Part shown: positions 1-9,317 of the stretch, one piece after another
How positions within the stretch are numbered: the first letter of the stretch is position 1
Layout of the letters: each line of letters starts with the position of its first letter
Origin: Desmodus rotundus
Lineage: Eukaryota; Chordata; Mammalia; Chiroptera; Phyllostomidae
Assembly: GCF_022682495.2 (NCBI RefSeq)
Contig: NC_071388.1
Location: 11,871,171 to 11,935,170 of the forward strand
Length of the DNA stretch: 64,000 nt
Direction of reading: 5' to 3'
Notes under the pieces: generated by a model
What the model was told of the DNA's origin: nothing
The model's input: only the letters and a program-made list of their open reading frames with translations
Databases searched by the model: none
Made by a program: the position numbers and the translations under genes

Positions 1-994
1 CTTTCCTCTCCCTGTGCCCAGTCTGGGGTACCGTATCTCAGGAAAAGAAGTAGAAGTCCGTGATTCAGGCTCCTGGCACCATCAGCTGTGTGGCTGCTGC
101 AATCTTCAGTTAATCCAAAGACATGTGGCACCTTCTCATGGCCCACCAGCAAGAGTCCTTTCTCCCCTTTTCTTCCCGGCAAAGTCTCTCCTGCTCCCTA
201 AGCCGCGTGGCAAAAAGAAGCACTCCAAAACCTTGTGGTCCTCTTCCTTTCCCTCCATCAGAACCACGTGATCCTCCTCTCCTATGGCTGCTGTGCCTAG
301 GTTTAAATCCCAGTGCCCATCTTCCTCTGCAGGCCCATTTCCGACTCCTCCTACAATCAGTTACACCTGCCAGCATCCCCGTATTCTTCCAGCTTTACTG
401 GGCTGCCATAGTAAGTCCGGGCAGGTGTGGCCCCATGGCATGGAGCCAATCATCTCCAAGCTTTCACGCAGGCCCTGTAACCAGGGGGAGTTGCTTCTCA
501 GTCCCATCTTGAGTGGAATTCGCTCCCATCCCCCTGGCTCAAAGCATGGGCACAGCTATTTAACATATCTATGAAACCAGTTAAAGGTTATAGATATGTT
601 AAATGACTGAGAAAAGCTCTTGCTACCCAAAACAGCTCTGAATGGCCCTGTTCCATGTGTCCCATCCCCCTGGCTCAGGCTTGTGGGGGTGCGGACATCC
701 TATATATATTTTCTAATATTTCCTGGACACCTTGAGTTCTGGACCTCATTACAAATCCCTATTTGGGGCCCTCCTCTTGGCTGCACCCTGCTTCACTATG
801 TTGACTGCTATGGAGTATTCAGTCTTTACCCAGAGCTAAAAATATAGAAGAAGATCAGCAAATATTTGCAAAATTTAAAAAAAATGAATGAAGAGTATAT
901 GATTTCTGGGTGGCAGAATTATAAGTGCTGTATTGATGGAAAATTAATTCCTGCTGTTCCCTTGTCTTATGTTTCTATTCTTTCACTATGTCAG
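1..994. other. Unassigned 5' stretch, possible upstream intron
   Basis: I recognise no repeat family or gene here. The first 700 bases are more GC-balanced than the rest and carry several overlapping short frames on both strands with no consistent coding signal. A perfect 15-bp inverted repeat at 558-604 is listed separately. If the exon-like segment starting at 995 is real, this stretch is upstream intron or an unrecognised earlier exon plus intron. Confidence 0.4.
558..604. repeat. 15-bp perfect inverted repeat (hairpin)
   Basis: The left arm atttaacatatctat (558-572) is exactly reverse-complementary to 590-604. The 17-nt centre contains a further aacc/ggtt pairing (575-578 with 586-589) after a two-base bulge, so the fold is a 15+4 bp stem with a 7-nt loop. 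I do not recognise it as the end of a known transposon. It could be a palindromic MITE remnant or a chance palindrome in AT-rich DNA. Confidence 0.6.
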
Positions 995-1072
995 CAACAA
1001 AGAAACAATGAATATTGCCCTAAAATCAATGCTGCCAGATATGAAATCGTAAATGAAAGCACAAATCTGGAG
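995..1072 (+). CDS. Candidate internal coding exon A, gene unknown
   Basis: A pyrimidine-rich tract (tttctattctttcactatgtcag) ends at 994 and a consensus donor GAG|gtgagt follows 1072. The 78 nt between are open in one frame only, 26 codons, phase 0 to 0. The encoded peptide begins QQRNNEYCPKINAARY and ends NESTNLE. The other two frames contain stops. Its downstream phase fits the exon-like segment at 1792. I do not recognise the protein or any domain. It could be a coding exon of a larger + strand gene, or an exon of a decayed gene. Splice sites and phase are direct observations; use as an exon is inference. Confidence 0.5.
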
Positions 1073-1791
1073 GTGAGTTTGCATGGCAGTGCAGACAGAC
1101 GCAACTCTGCATTCTCTCTACCCCAGAGGAGGTGGAAGTAGCATTGGGTAGACAAGAGAGCTGAGAGAGAAAAGAGATAGGAACCAAATTTCATTTCCCT
1201 GCCCTGAAATAAACCCTGCAGCACGCATCCTTCCTGGTGTCTGAAGAATATTGGATAAAGGGTGAACCTTATCTTTTACCACTGCTCACACCCATTTTGG
1301 GACTATTCATATCCATAGCCTCATAGATGTATCCTACATCAGAAATTTTAAGACTCATGTACAATTCCTTCTTCTCTCTCCATAAGGTTCACTGGGGGTG
1401 GGGAATCTTCTTCCCCTCCTTTACGTGCTGAATTGAGAGAGGAGAGGGTTCCAAGATGGGCACAAAGTAAACAGAGGCAACAGTGAGGGGATCTCCAAGG
1501 CGGACTGAAAAGCCTTGTGTCCAGAGATGCAGGAGGAGAGCCAGGATGGGAGTCATAAGAGAGATTATGTTAGAGAAGACATAATTTTCCTGCTCATAAT
1601 TCTAAAGCATATTGGAAATTTCTGTACTCCCCAGGGGAGAAAAATAAGGGGTGAGTAAATATAGGCTTTTTCTAGCTCTGACTTCTCTTTCCCAAGGATT
1701 CAGGGTACCCAAATAATGTCTGCTGGTGAGGTTGGGAAGTAGGAATTTTCTGGGAGCATGAATCATCCTATTTTGGTTCTTTTTGTTTTAG
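1073..1791 (+). other. Putative intron between candidate exons A and B
   Basis: This 719-bp stretch starts with gtgagt and ends with ttttggttctttttgttttag, as expected for a GT-AG intron. I see no repeat I can name. Inside it, a short segment at about 1697-1725 also has a pyrimidine tract before it and gtgagg after it. It is only about 30 nt long and I do not call it. Confidence 0.4.
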
Positions 1792-1861
1792 CAATGCTCG
1801 GATAATATCTTCTTCCTCATTACAGAAAAACTGCAATTGCTGGCTCTGCATTTTGGGGAAA
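1792..1861 (+). CDS. Candidate internal coding exon B, gene unknown
   Basis: The acceptor is strong (ggttctttttgttttag, AG at 1790-1791) and the donor is near-perfect (AAA|gtaagt at 1862). The 70 nt between read in phase with candidate exon A as 23 codons plus one base (phase 0 to 1), starting QCSDNIFFLITEKLQLL and ending ALHFGE. A second frame is also open across this segment, but only the first continues exon A. The peptide is helical-looking and hydrophobic, and I recognise no family. The splice sites make this the best single exon candidate in the window. Confidence 0.55.
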
Positions 1862-2074
1862 GTAAGTACTCTTCATGGAGTTGGATTTGGGAGCCCAATT
1901 TTGCCTAGAGAGTCACACTGATTTCTCCAATAAGACATCCATTAAAAAAGGTGAAATTCTAATATGCCATTTGTTTGACTCTTGTCTCAACCTCTGCACT
2001 AGATTTGAATTAGAAAGTGGGGTGGACAGAGAAAGGTTGATGAAATATACCCTTATATTGTAGTATTTGCCTAC

Positions 2075-2415
2075 TTCCTCCCTTCCACTTTTGCCATACT
2101 TCACTGGGGGTAGAGTATACTACACCACCCATTTAAGCTGGGCTTGGCCACACGATTGCTTTGGTTAGTGAAATAGGAGAGGAAATGATAGTGGGCCAGT
2201 AAGAAAACTTTAAGGGCTGCTTTGAGTTTCTTATGCTCCTCCTGATTTCTGCCATCACTATGAGAAGAGCAGACCCTAATTAGCTTCTGGGCCCTGCGTC
2301 CTTGGAGGAGAATAGGATTCACCATGCCTCCTATAGCTCGGCTTCCCCAGCTGATCCCGCACATCCATGACACAAATTAAATGTTTCGTTATATGATGCA
2401 ACTAAACCTCCTACA
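2075..2415 (+). mobile_element. MaLR-type LTR fragment (MLT1-like), sense
   Basis: The stretch from about 2130 (gctgggcttggccacacgat, then gctttggttagtgaaat) through ctgccatcactatgagaag to the end (atgacacaaattaaatg) follows the order of landmarks in mammalian MLT1 LTRs of the ERVL-MaLR group, as I remember the consensus. It is old and diverged, with no coding sequence. The borders are approximate. A homology search against MLT1 consensus sequences would fix the subfamily. Confidence 0.55.
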
Positions 2416-2595
2416 ATGAGCCTGGAACCTCTGAGGCAATGCCAAGGAGTTGCCAGGGAACCAAATGGGCACTAATAAGCCAGTTCCAGTTGCTGTTCCT
2501 GCCAAAAAGCAAAAGAAAACAAGAAGCAGGCCTCTCCCTTCCCACCACTGCCGGGTGGATAATCACCTAGAAGAACTTGTCCTTTTCTTTGGCAG

Positions 2596-2661
2596 CCTGG
2601 AGGCTCGCGAACCTGGAGAGCTCCAGCAGGCCTGCAAAGAGAAGGACGGACCCACAGGGAG
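2596..2661 (+). CDS. Optional in-frame exon-like segment, gene unknown
   Basis: The segment follows a good acceptor (gtccttttctttggcag, ending 2595) and is followed by gag|gtgtga. It is 66 nt long, a multiple of three, and open in all three frames. It could sit between candidate exons B (ends phase 1) and C (starts phase 1) without changing frame; in that reading it gives a WRLANLESSSRPAKRRTDPQG-like basic peptide. The flanks and body contain several CpGs, unlike the neighbourhood. The donor is weaker than those of A, B and C, so this may be an alternative exon or chance. Confidence 0.3.
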
Positions 2662-3221
2662 GTGTGAGCCAGGCTGCCATTGACTAACCATTCTGACTTG
2701 ATCTAGGAATTCTCAGGAAAGGACACATGGAAGAAACATAGTGAGCTAGTTTAAGGAGTTCATATTAGGCAAGCAGTGGCCTCTAGTCAGAAATTTTGAT
2801 TCAGATTTAGAAATAAAGTGTATTTGGCACACTTAAATAGTATACTGTGAATCACATGTCCCACACATTTTAAAGCAAATTACAGTATCACAAGTCCATA
2901 GTTTTTAGGAGTCCCAAAGACAGAATATCCTAATGGCACTTACAGTGAAAAGAGTCTGAGGCCACTTACCATGGCCGTGACTTATTGGTTGTCAGTTGCA
3001 ACTGCTTATCTGACCTGATTCTGTGTGTGCTCGGCCATCTTTTTCTCCCTGGTTTACACATTCACTGCCATCCCCAGTGAGCCTGGGCATATGCATCTCC
3101 TCTGGGATCTTAGATATTCTCAGGAAATATCTATGAAAGTTGTTCCCATTGATATGGTCCATGACCCTATTTCTTCTAGTTAAATCTATAGCTTTAGAAG
3201 TCACACCTACATAGGGGACTT
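2662..3221. other. Unassigned intronic or intergenic DNA
   Basis: I see no recognisable repeat, RNA gene or coding signal on either strand. The short open frames here have no splice-site support. Confidence 0.4.
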
Positions 3222-3235
3222 TTGTTTTTCTTTTT

Positions 3236-3443
3236 TAAAAAATATTTTATTTATTTATTTTTAGAGAGAAGGGAAGGGAAGGAGGAAGAGAGGGAGAGAG
3301 ACATCAATGTGTGGTTGCCTCTCACTCGCCCCCTACTGGGGACCTGGCCTGCAACCCAGGCATGTGCCCTGACTGGGAATTGAACTGGTGAACCTATGGT
3401 TCTCAGACCCGCGCTCAATTCACTGAGCTCCACCAGCCAGAGC
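3236..3443 (-). mobile_element. VES-type tRNA-derived bat SINE, minus strand
   Basis: Read on the minus strand, the element starts with gctctggctggtggagctca at 3443, and its B-box region is ggttcaccagttcaattccc. It continues through cagtcagggcacatgcctgg and ends in a TAAATAAATA-rich tail. This matches bat VES SINEs, which are RNA polymerase III transcribed and mobilised by LINE-1. A 14-bp TSD, ttgtttttcttttt, lies at 3222-3235 and 3444-3457, which fixes the borders and shows retroposition. The 5' CCCTGG head is mutated to GCTCTGG. Confidence 0.9.
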
Positions 3444-3544
3444 TTGTTTTTCTTTTTGAGATATATTCTCTTACTGTGTACTGTTCAGTCAGGGAAACAT
3501 TCCCCTAATGGCAGGAAAGGTTAAGTTTCTTAAATGTTGGCGTA

Positions 3545-3885
3545 TTGATTGCTATTATCTGCATGTTTTTGTCTCCCTAAAATTCATGTTGAAATCCTAA
3601 TGCCCCATGTGATAGTATCAGGAGTTGGGGTGTTTGAGAGGATTTGTTCTCAAGAACAGATTGAAACAGGCTCCAATCCCAAGCCCCTTCCTCTATGTGA
3701 GAACTCAGCAAGAAGGCTTTGGTGCATCAGGAGAGTCCTCACTAGAATGTGACCGTGCTGATGACTTGATCTTGCACTTCCCAACCTCCAGAACGGTGAG
3801 GAGTAAATTTCTGTTCTTTATAAGCTCCCCAGGCCGTGGTATATTGTCACAGCAGCCTGAAGTGACCAAGACACTGATACAATCC
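3545..3885 (+). mobile_element. Solo MaLR LTR (MLT1A/MST-like), sense
   Basis: The order of landmarks is that of a MaLR LTR: ccctaaaattcatgttgaaa near the start, cctaatgccccatgtgat, then ccttcctctatgtgagaac, cttgatcttgcacttcccaa, cctccagaacggtgaggag, taaatttctgttctttataa, and a terminal agcagcctgaagtgaccaag. No internal region or second LTR is adjacent, so it is a solo LTR or a fragment. MaLR elements are old, non-infectious ERVL-related retrotransposons. Borders are approximate. Confidence 0.75.
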
Positions 3886-4686
3886 CATTCTTTTAAGCTC
3901 ATGCCTTCCTTCTTTTTTGCTGAGATGTGGAGTCAATAACATTAATCTTATTTTTAATTCAATGAACTACTTTTACCTTTCATGCTGTTTGCAATAAACA
4001 GTAAGCTCTTCTTCTCCAGATGAATTACATTTAAGCCTCCGGGCTTCTGAAAACAATATAAATAATAGTCAATTTACTCCCATGAGGCATAGGGGCTCAT
4101 TAAGAAAATTAAGAACACACACATGAAACAATCTCAACAGTCACCATATGCTATGTTGGCAAAATTTAGCCTATTTATCATTCTATCGTCAGTAAAATCT
4201 AAAATATTAAACACATCAAGATTTTTTAGTTTCACAAGCTAAGTAGAAAAAGAGAACATACAGTACTTATTACAACATAATTGAGAAATTTCTGTTTCCA
4301 AGCAAACCTTGAAGGTAGCAGCATCATCATGGGCTGAAATGCTCACATTTTGGTAACATTTTACATGTCAGCATCTGAACAATGTCATTGCCAACGACAT
4401 ACCTCTAGCAATCCACCTAGCTGTTGGCTGTGATAATGTCAGGAGACAGGGCTGTCAGCACTGCTGGCTGAGCAGCTGAGGACAAATAAATATTCATCTC
4501 TACTTCCTGCATGTGACACTTGAGTTGTGCAATCAGTGTCCACATTTCAAAAACAACATCACCCAGTTTTACCTTTTTTACTCTGAATAGGGAGCCATCT
4601 AAAAGTACTCTTTTCTTGATCATTTGATTCAAAAAGAGAAAGGAGAGGACTTGGGGATTATGAAATTATAATTTTCTTTTTTGCAG
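3886..4686. other. Unassigned AT-rich DNA upstream of candidate exon C
   Basis: I recognise no repeat here. The last 20 bases are the pyrimidine tract ataattttcttttttgcag, which serves as acceptor for the exon-like segment at 4687. Confidence 0.4.
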
Positions 4687-4735
4687 TGGAAATGGAAGTG
4701 CTTAGTGCAAGAGACTTAGAATGGAGATCATGAAG
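4687..4735 (+). CDS. Candidate coding exon C with in-frame TGA, gene unknown
   Basis: The acceptor (ttttcttttttgcag, AG at 4685-4686) and donor (AAG|gtgagt at 4736) are close to consensus. The segment is 49 nt. Joined to exon B, the first codon is a|tg, the frame reads MEMEVLSARDLEWRS and then TGA (4730-4732 region), and two bases remain to complete a codon with exon D. The other two frames also stop. The TGA followed by A could be a decayed CGA (CpG to TpG), which would restore continuity into D. So this is either a nonsense-bearing exon of a decayed gene, a true C-terminus, or a non-coding exon. Confidence 0.45.
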
Positions 4736-4945
4736 GTGAGTCATTAAGTACCGAAATACGACTGTCCCTTACAACGAAAGCTTTAAGAGGTAATAAAATT
4801 TTGTTGACCACTCACTGTTCTACTTTCCATTAAGTTACCTCAAAATAGTTTGTGAAATAGGGAGCACTTTCAGTAGTCTTTATTTAGTAGTTAAACTATT
4901 TTGATGAGATGAAAATGTACCTAATATGTATTCCCTGATGTGTAG

Positions 4946-5049
4946 TGTGACACCTAAAAATGGCAACAGCGATGCCGATTATGTAAGCATGGCTACTCAA
5001 GATGCCGAAAATCCTGGATCAGCAGAACATATATCAGAATGTTCAAGAG
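4946..5049 (+). CDS. Candidate coding exon D, gene unknown
   Basis: The acceptor AG is at 4944-4945, after a modest pyrimidine tract (attccctgatgtgtag). The donor is AGAG|gtgggt. The 104 nt are open only in the frame that completes a codon begun in exon C: 1 nt, 34 codons, 1 nt. The peptide runs VTPKNGNSDADYVSMATQDA and then ENPGSAEHISECSR. It is hydrophilic and includes an acidic tyrosine context (DADYVSM). The segment carries CpGs (gcgatgccgatt, atgccgaaaa) in an otherwise CpG-poor AT-rich region, which fits past selection. I recognise no family. Confidence 0.45.
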
Positions 5050-5705
5050 GTGGGTCAGATTCTGCTTGATATCATGTTGAACTTGGGATGTTTGGAAAAT
5101 ACACAGAAGTGTTCACCCTTTAAAACAAAGCCTTAGAGAGGATGGTTGTGCTTTACACACTTGAAAATGCCATATGATCCCTTGTGTTTGTTTTACACAA
5201 TTTAAGAGGAGGTGTTTTTTAAGAATATATACAACACAAGTATTTGGCATCTCTGATATAAAATTTAGCATCAAGAAGAAGTGATTTTGTGCAATAAAAG
5301 TAAAGAGCTGACAAGATAAGATGTAACTTCAAGTACAAATACTGAAAAACATAAAACTACTTCATAATACGATGTTAATATTATTTAAAATTATTTAAAG
5401 TGTAGCTTTCCTACACTTACAATTAAAAATAGGAAAATAACAGTAGAGCGATATACTGAACTTTATCATCTACATAATTTTGGCTTAATTTAGATTATTC
5501 ACAGGAATAAAATTGCACTATGTACAAGGAATAAAAAAATAAAATTATGTTCTTATAAATATGTCAGTATTAATATATTGAAATATAGCAATATTGGTTT
5601 ATAAACTTTCTAATTGTTAAAATTATTTTAAAAATTAGACTAATAACACCATTTTATAGTAAATTAAAAAAGCCAAATTAATTAAATATCTGAATTTTCA
5701 TAAAA
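5050..5705. other. AT-rich DNA without recognised features
   Basis: This is very AT-rich sequence with short A and T runs. I see no gene, RNA or transposon landmarks. Confidence 0.4.
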
Positions 5706-5707
5706 TA

Positions 5708-5913
5708 CTCACTGTCCCTGACTTGTGGTGGTTCAACTTACGATTTTCAACTTTATGATGGCACAGAAGCAATAGGCATTCAGTAGACAATGGCTAAGCT
5801 AAGCTATGATGTTTGGTAGGTTAGGGGTATTAAATGCATTTTTTACTGAGTATATTTTCAAATTACCATTGGCTTATTGGACATAACCTCACCTAAGTCA
5901 AGAATCACCTGTG
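5708..5913. mobile_element. Tigger-like DNA transposon relic (non-autonomous)
   Basis: The left end ctcactgtccctgacttg pairs with the right end, whose complement reads cacaggtgattcttgacttag. These are imperfect terminal inverted repeats. TA dinucleotides lie immediately outside at 5706-5707 and 5914-5915, the target duplication expected for Tc1/mariner-class elements. The interior (ggttcaacttacgattttca, ctaagctatgatgtttggta, ggttaggggtattaaatgca) is familiar from widespread mammalian non-autonomous elements that I place with the Tigger group. No transposase remains. Confidence 0.55.
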
Positions 5914-6474
5914 TATTACTTTCAACTTTTTTCAAATTGAATTTATAATTCCTTTGATTTCCTACATAAACATAACAAAACAGGGTAATAAAGTTAGCAA
6001 ATACTAAATTATATCGATAATTTGTCTAAGTTTGTACTTCTTAGAAACAGTGTATAGAGCCGCCTACAGAACACTAACAGTGCAAAAGAAACGAAATAGA
6101 TGCTTGGTGAACATTCACGTCACAAGACCACGGCTTTCCACACTGGTATTTAACTGTTCTACCAGCAGTTAGCACTATATCCTCACATGGTATCAATGGA
6201 TGATCTTATCTCACCCAACAATCAGAACAGAGCTGTTATTTGTAAACTTTTATACAAAACGTAACTCTTCAAGTGGAAGTGAACTACAAAATAAAGTATA
6301 AATAATAGACGTGTAAAATATGCTTATTATTCGATGCATGAGAAAATTGATGACAGGATATAAGTGTTTGTTATACTAAGAAAGAAAACTGCTTTGTGTT
6401 GGAAAACTAGTCAAAAAATGGTGAAAGAACACACCGGTATGGTATTTGTCCTTTCAACATCAGCACAGAACTGA

Positions 6475-7300
6475 ACGTTTTTCTGAACAGTGACATTTGA
6501 ACTAAGATGTGAAAGACAAGTAGGAATTTACCTGGGAGGAAAAAGAAAGGGATTTCTAGGAAAATGAAACAGGTAGCAAAATCTGACTGAATGGAGGGAA
6601 AAAAGCTAATTTGAGTGGGATGAGGAAGAGTGAGTTGGCGCTTAGTGCAAAACAGTCGCTGACGTCAGCAGGGCCAAATTGTGCAAGGCCTTCCAGGCTA
6701 CACAGGTTCTGCTCTGCGACCATAAAACGATGAGTGTCTGCTGTAGAGGTTTAAGCAGAAGATGCCTTTTAACTGTCAACATAGAGACATTCGTTGGGCA
6801 GGGGGAGCAACGTGTCAGGTGCTGAGAAGAGGTCAGAGAGGTGAATGTGAATTTGTGAATATTAGTATGTGGTTTGAATTGAAGCCATGTGTGTGAATGA
6901 AACAGCCAAAGAGAGAGCTTAGAGTAAAAAGAAAACAAATCAGGGCCCAAACCTTGAAAAACACCAACCATTAGTGGTTCAGATTGGGAGGAGAATAAGA
7001 GAAAAAAATGAGCAATCAGGAAGACAAACAGCAAACGAAAAAACAAACAAAATGAAACAAAAGAAAAATGAAGACAAATCCAGGAAAAGGTAGAGGTTGA
7101 AAGTAAAAAGAGTGGGTGTTTGTGAAAAGGCACAGCTAATGGTCTAGCAATGTTGGATATTGCTGGGATGTCAAGTGAGGTACCAACAGAAAACCCTCCA
7201 TCAGAGTTAGGACCACACTCAAGACAGGAGACTTTAGTGATGGCTATGGAAAGAAAGGATGGAAGATGACCTGTATCGTAATAGACCAAGATGCAGGTAA
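6475..7300 (+). repeat. Ancient mammalian interspersed repeat, family not named
   Basis: The segment around gcagggccaaattgtgcaag, gccttccaggctacacaggt and gaggtttaagcagaagatgc follows a pattern found in many old mammalian repeat copies: a clause of the type ggccttgtgtgcca, then a GCAGGGAAGTG-type clause, then aacaccaaccattag-type sequence. I cannot give a reliable family name. A 215-codon open frame on the minus strand (6642-7289) overlaps it completely. That frame is hydrophobic and low-complexity, with no domain, so I treat it as chance. Confidence 0.4.
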
Positions 7301-7414
7301 GGGGGTAAAAAAGTCAGGACTCTTAAGAGACACAATTTGTTCAAGATGTTTGGCTGTGAAGAGTTAGGAAGGTAAGACAATGCCTGGAGGAGTGGATTTG
7401 TTAGAGAAAGAGAT

Positions 7415-7562
7415 CCTCCCTCCCTCCCTTCCTTCCTTCCTTCCTTCCTTCCTTCCTTTTCCTTCCTTCCTTTTCCTTCCTTCCTTCCTTCCTTCCTTCC
7501 TTCCTTCCTTCCTTCCTTCCTTCCTTCCTTCCTTCCTTCCTTCCTTCCTTCCTTCCTTCCTT
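7415..7562. repeat. (TTCC)n microsatellite
   Basis: About 148 bases of cctt/ttcc tetranucleotide units, beginning with a ccct variant block and containing two ttttcc interruptions near 7457-7472. The downstream 85 bases are an uninterrupted array. The strand is pure pyrimidine, so it is a candidate for triplex-type structure and for length polymorphism. The open frames through it are low-complexity artefacts. Confidence 0.97.
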
Positions 7563-7944
7563 CACTTTCTTTCTATTAAACACTTGGATGTGTTTAAAAG
7601 CTGGTGAAGAAGGATCTCAGTAGAAGGTAGAGGAACAATTAATGCATTAGAACCTGCAGAGATGGTAGGTTCAGTGCACAGATGCAGGGATGGGTTTTAG
7701 ATCCTGGGACCACCGTTATTTATAAAAGAAGAAGAGGTCAGGATGGATGCAGGGTGTAGGAAGGTTTGTGGCTGAATGCTCATCCCATTTCTGGCTCTGC
7801 CTCTGTCTCATGACTTTAATAACTGTCCACATTTTCAGGACCTGTCTTTTTATATGTAAATTAAAGAAATAGGGTTGGATAATTTAATACTTAAATTCAT
7901 TTTGGTTCTAAAAGGCATTAAATTGTTTCTTATTTTCAATTTAG

Positions 7945-8036
7945 CAGGGCCGGAAAAGTTTTCCATCTTGTATACCACTGGATTTTGTGTGAACAGTTGG
8001 TTTGGTCTCATTTTTGGCAAAATGCATCCTTCATAA
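7945..8036 (+). other. Weak terminal-exon-like segment
   Basis: A good acceptor (tgtttcttattttcaatttag) ends at 7944. In the phase that continues candidate exon D, the sequence is open for about 30 codons, ending at a TAA at 8034-8036 (the peptide includes GPEKFSILYTTGFCVNSWF). I see no domain and no supporting CpG or codon bias beyond one CpG. This may simply be chance. It is listed because its phase would fit exon D. Confidence 0.2.
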
Positions 8037-8398
8037 AGGTCCTGTGCATGAGCTGTAATCCACAGCTAAGATTTTTGTCTTTTGTTCTCCCTGATGGCAC
8101 TCGCTAATGTGAGCAGTGGTGTGTTGTGTTATCTGGGTAACTATAGGGGCTAAAGCTCTCAAGAAAATGAAAAAAAGGGTTAGCGACGTTTTCATTTTGG
8201 TTCTAATACCATTTCTCTGAGCCTGGAACTTCAGACATTGTTCCTCCCAAATACTTTGTTCGAAGCTTTGGTTTTCGAGGTGTAGTAGGTGTGTTTTAAA
8301 AACTGCACATGTGCAATGCATACGTTTGGTAGGTTTGGACATATGCTGCTCCTGTGACACTGTTCGAATGACTGTAGTTCAAAAAGATGCGTTGGCAG

Positions 8399-8523
8399 GC
8401 ATGTGGAGGAAGGGAAACCCTTGTGCATGGATAGGAATGCCACATGGTGTAGCCATTATGGAAAACAGTAAAACTAAAAATGGGATCATAATATGACCCA
8501 GCAATCTCACTTCTGGGTGTACA
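8399..8523 (+). mobile_element. LINE-1 3' region fragment (old)
   Basis: Landmarks such as aatgccacatggtgtagcca, ttatggaaaacagt and atgacccagcaatctcactt followed by ctgggtgt are those of the end of ORF2 in mammalian L1 elements. The piece is about 125 bases and truncated at both sides. Confidence 0.7.
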
Positions 8524-8568
8524 GGATGGGGCAAACGTAGGTTTGCAGTTGTTTGTATGGAAAACAAT
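8520..8568 (+). mobile_element. Mariner/MITE terminal fragment
   Basis: After a TA dinucleotide (8520-8521) the sequence caggatggggcaaacgtagg, tttgcagttgtttgtatgga resembles the conserved terminus of a mariner-derived mammalian MITE (caggGTGGGGCAAAAGTAGG type). I could not find the opposite terminus nearby, so this is one end only. It lies directly against the L1 fragment. Confidence 0.4.
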
Positions 8569-9317
8569 GGTTAAATCATTTTGTAACCCAGAGGTAGAAT
8601 TTATGTCTCTGGCTTCAGTATTTCAGAAGAGGATGAGATGACATGATTCATGATGCATGTTGCTTCGTAAGTGCTTTTAGAGCCATCACTGAAGACCTAC
8701 AGGGATGTCAATGTGAGCTTGGCAGTCTTACTGTTGCTTTGTTAGAGTGCTGTTGTTGTAGCTGAATCTGTTTTTGAGGGACATAAAGGGACATAAATTG
8801 AGTCCCGTAAGTACCCCACTGCAAGTCTTCCTGGATTCCTTAGGATGTCAGTATCAGCACTGCCTCTTGGAGGAAGAAATTTGTCTTATCTTAAAATAGC
8901 AAAGAATAGCAGCATGGATGACAAGTCTTTTCCCCAGATGCAAGGGCTGCTGGCTCAAGTCAGCCCTTTCTGACAAAACAGCCTTCACTCTCTATAGCTC
9001 CCCTTCTCATATTCTCTTTGAATTTCCCTTCTTATTATCATTTCCCTGAGAATTAGACAAACAAAAAATAGTTTAATCAACATTATGGATAGAAAACTTC
9101 TTTATTTACTTTACTTTATATCCAAGACCAAATTGACTCGAAAAGGAATGTTTAAACACAATTCTTTTGGCACCTGGTGAATAAAACCGATCAGATTATT
9201 TCTTATAAAATATCTTTCAAATTTGAAAGTCTGTAGTTCTTTTTTTTTTAAAAAAAAAAATTAGGAATGTATAGAGAATCTGCCCAGGTAATTTCAAAGT
9301 TTTCTACATTCCCATTA
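8569..9317. other. Unassigned DNA
   Basis: I see no recognised repeat or gene. A T9/A10 mononucleotide pair at about 9241-9260 is the only local oddity. Confidence 0.4.

Noticed and set aside
6642..7289. Longest open frame in the window, 215 codons on the minus strand
   Set aside because: It is hydrophobic and low-complexity, shows no domain, and lies entirely across an old interspersed repeat and A-rich sequence. No promoter or splice support.
7380..7607. 75-codon frame through the TTCC array and its minus-strand partner
   Set aside because: Pure translation of a microsatellite (SFLP-type and KEGR-type repeats).
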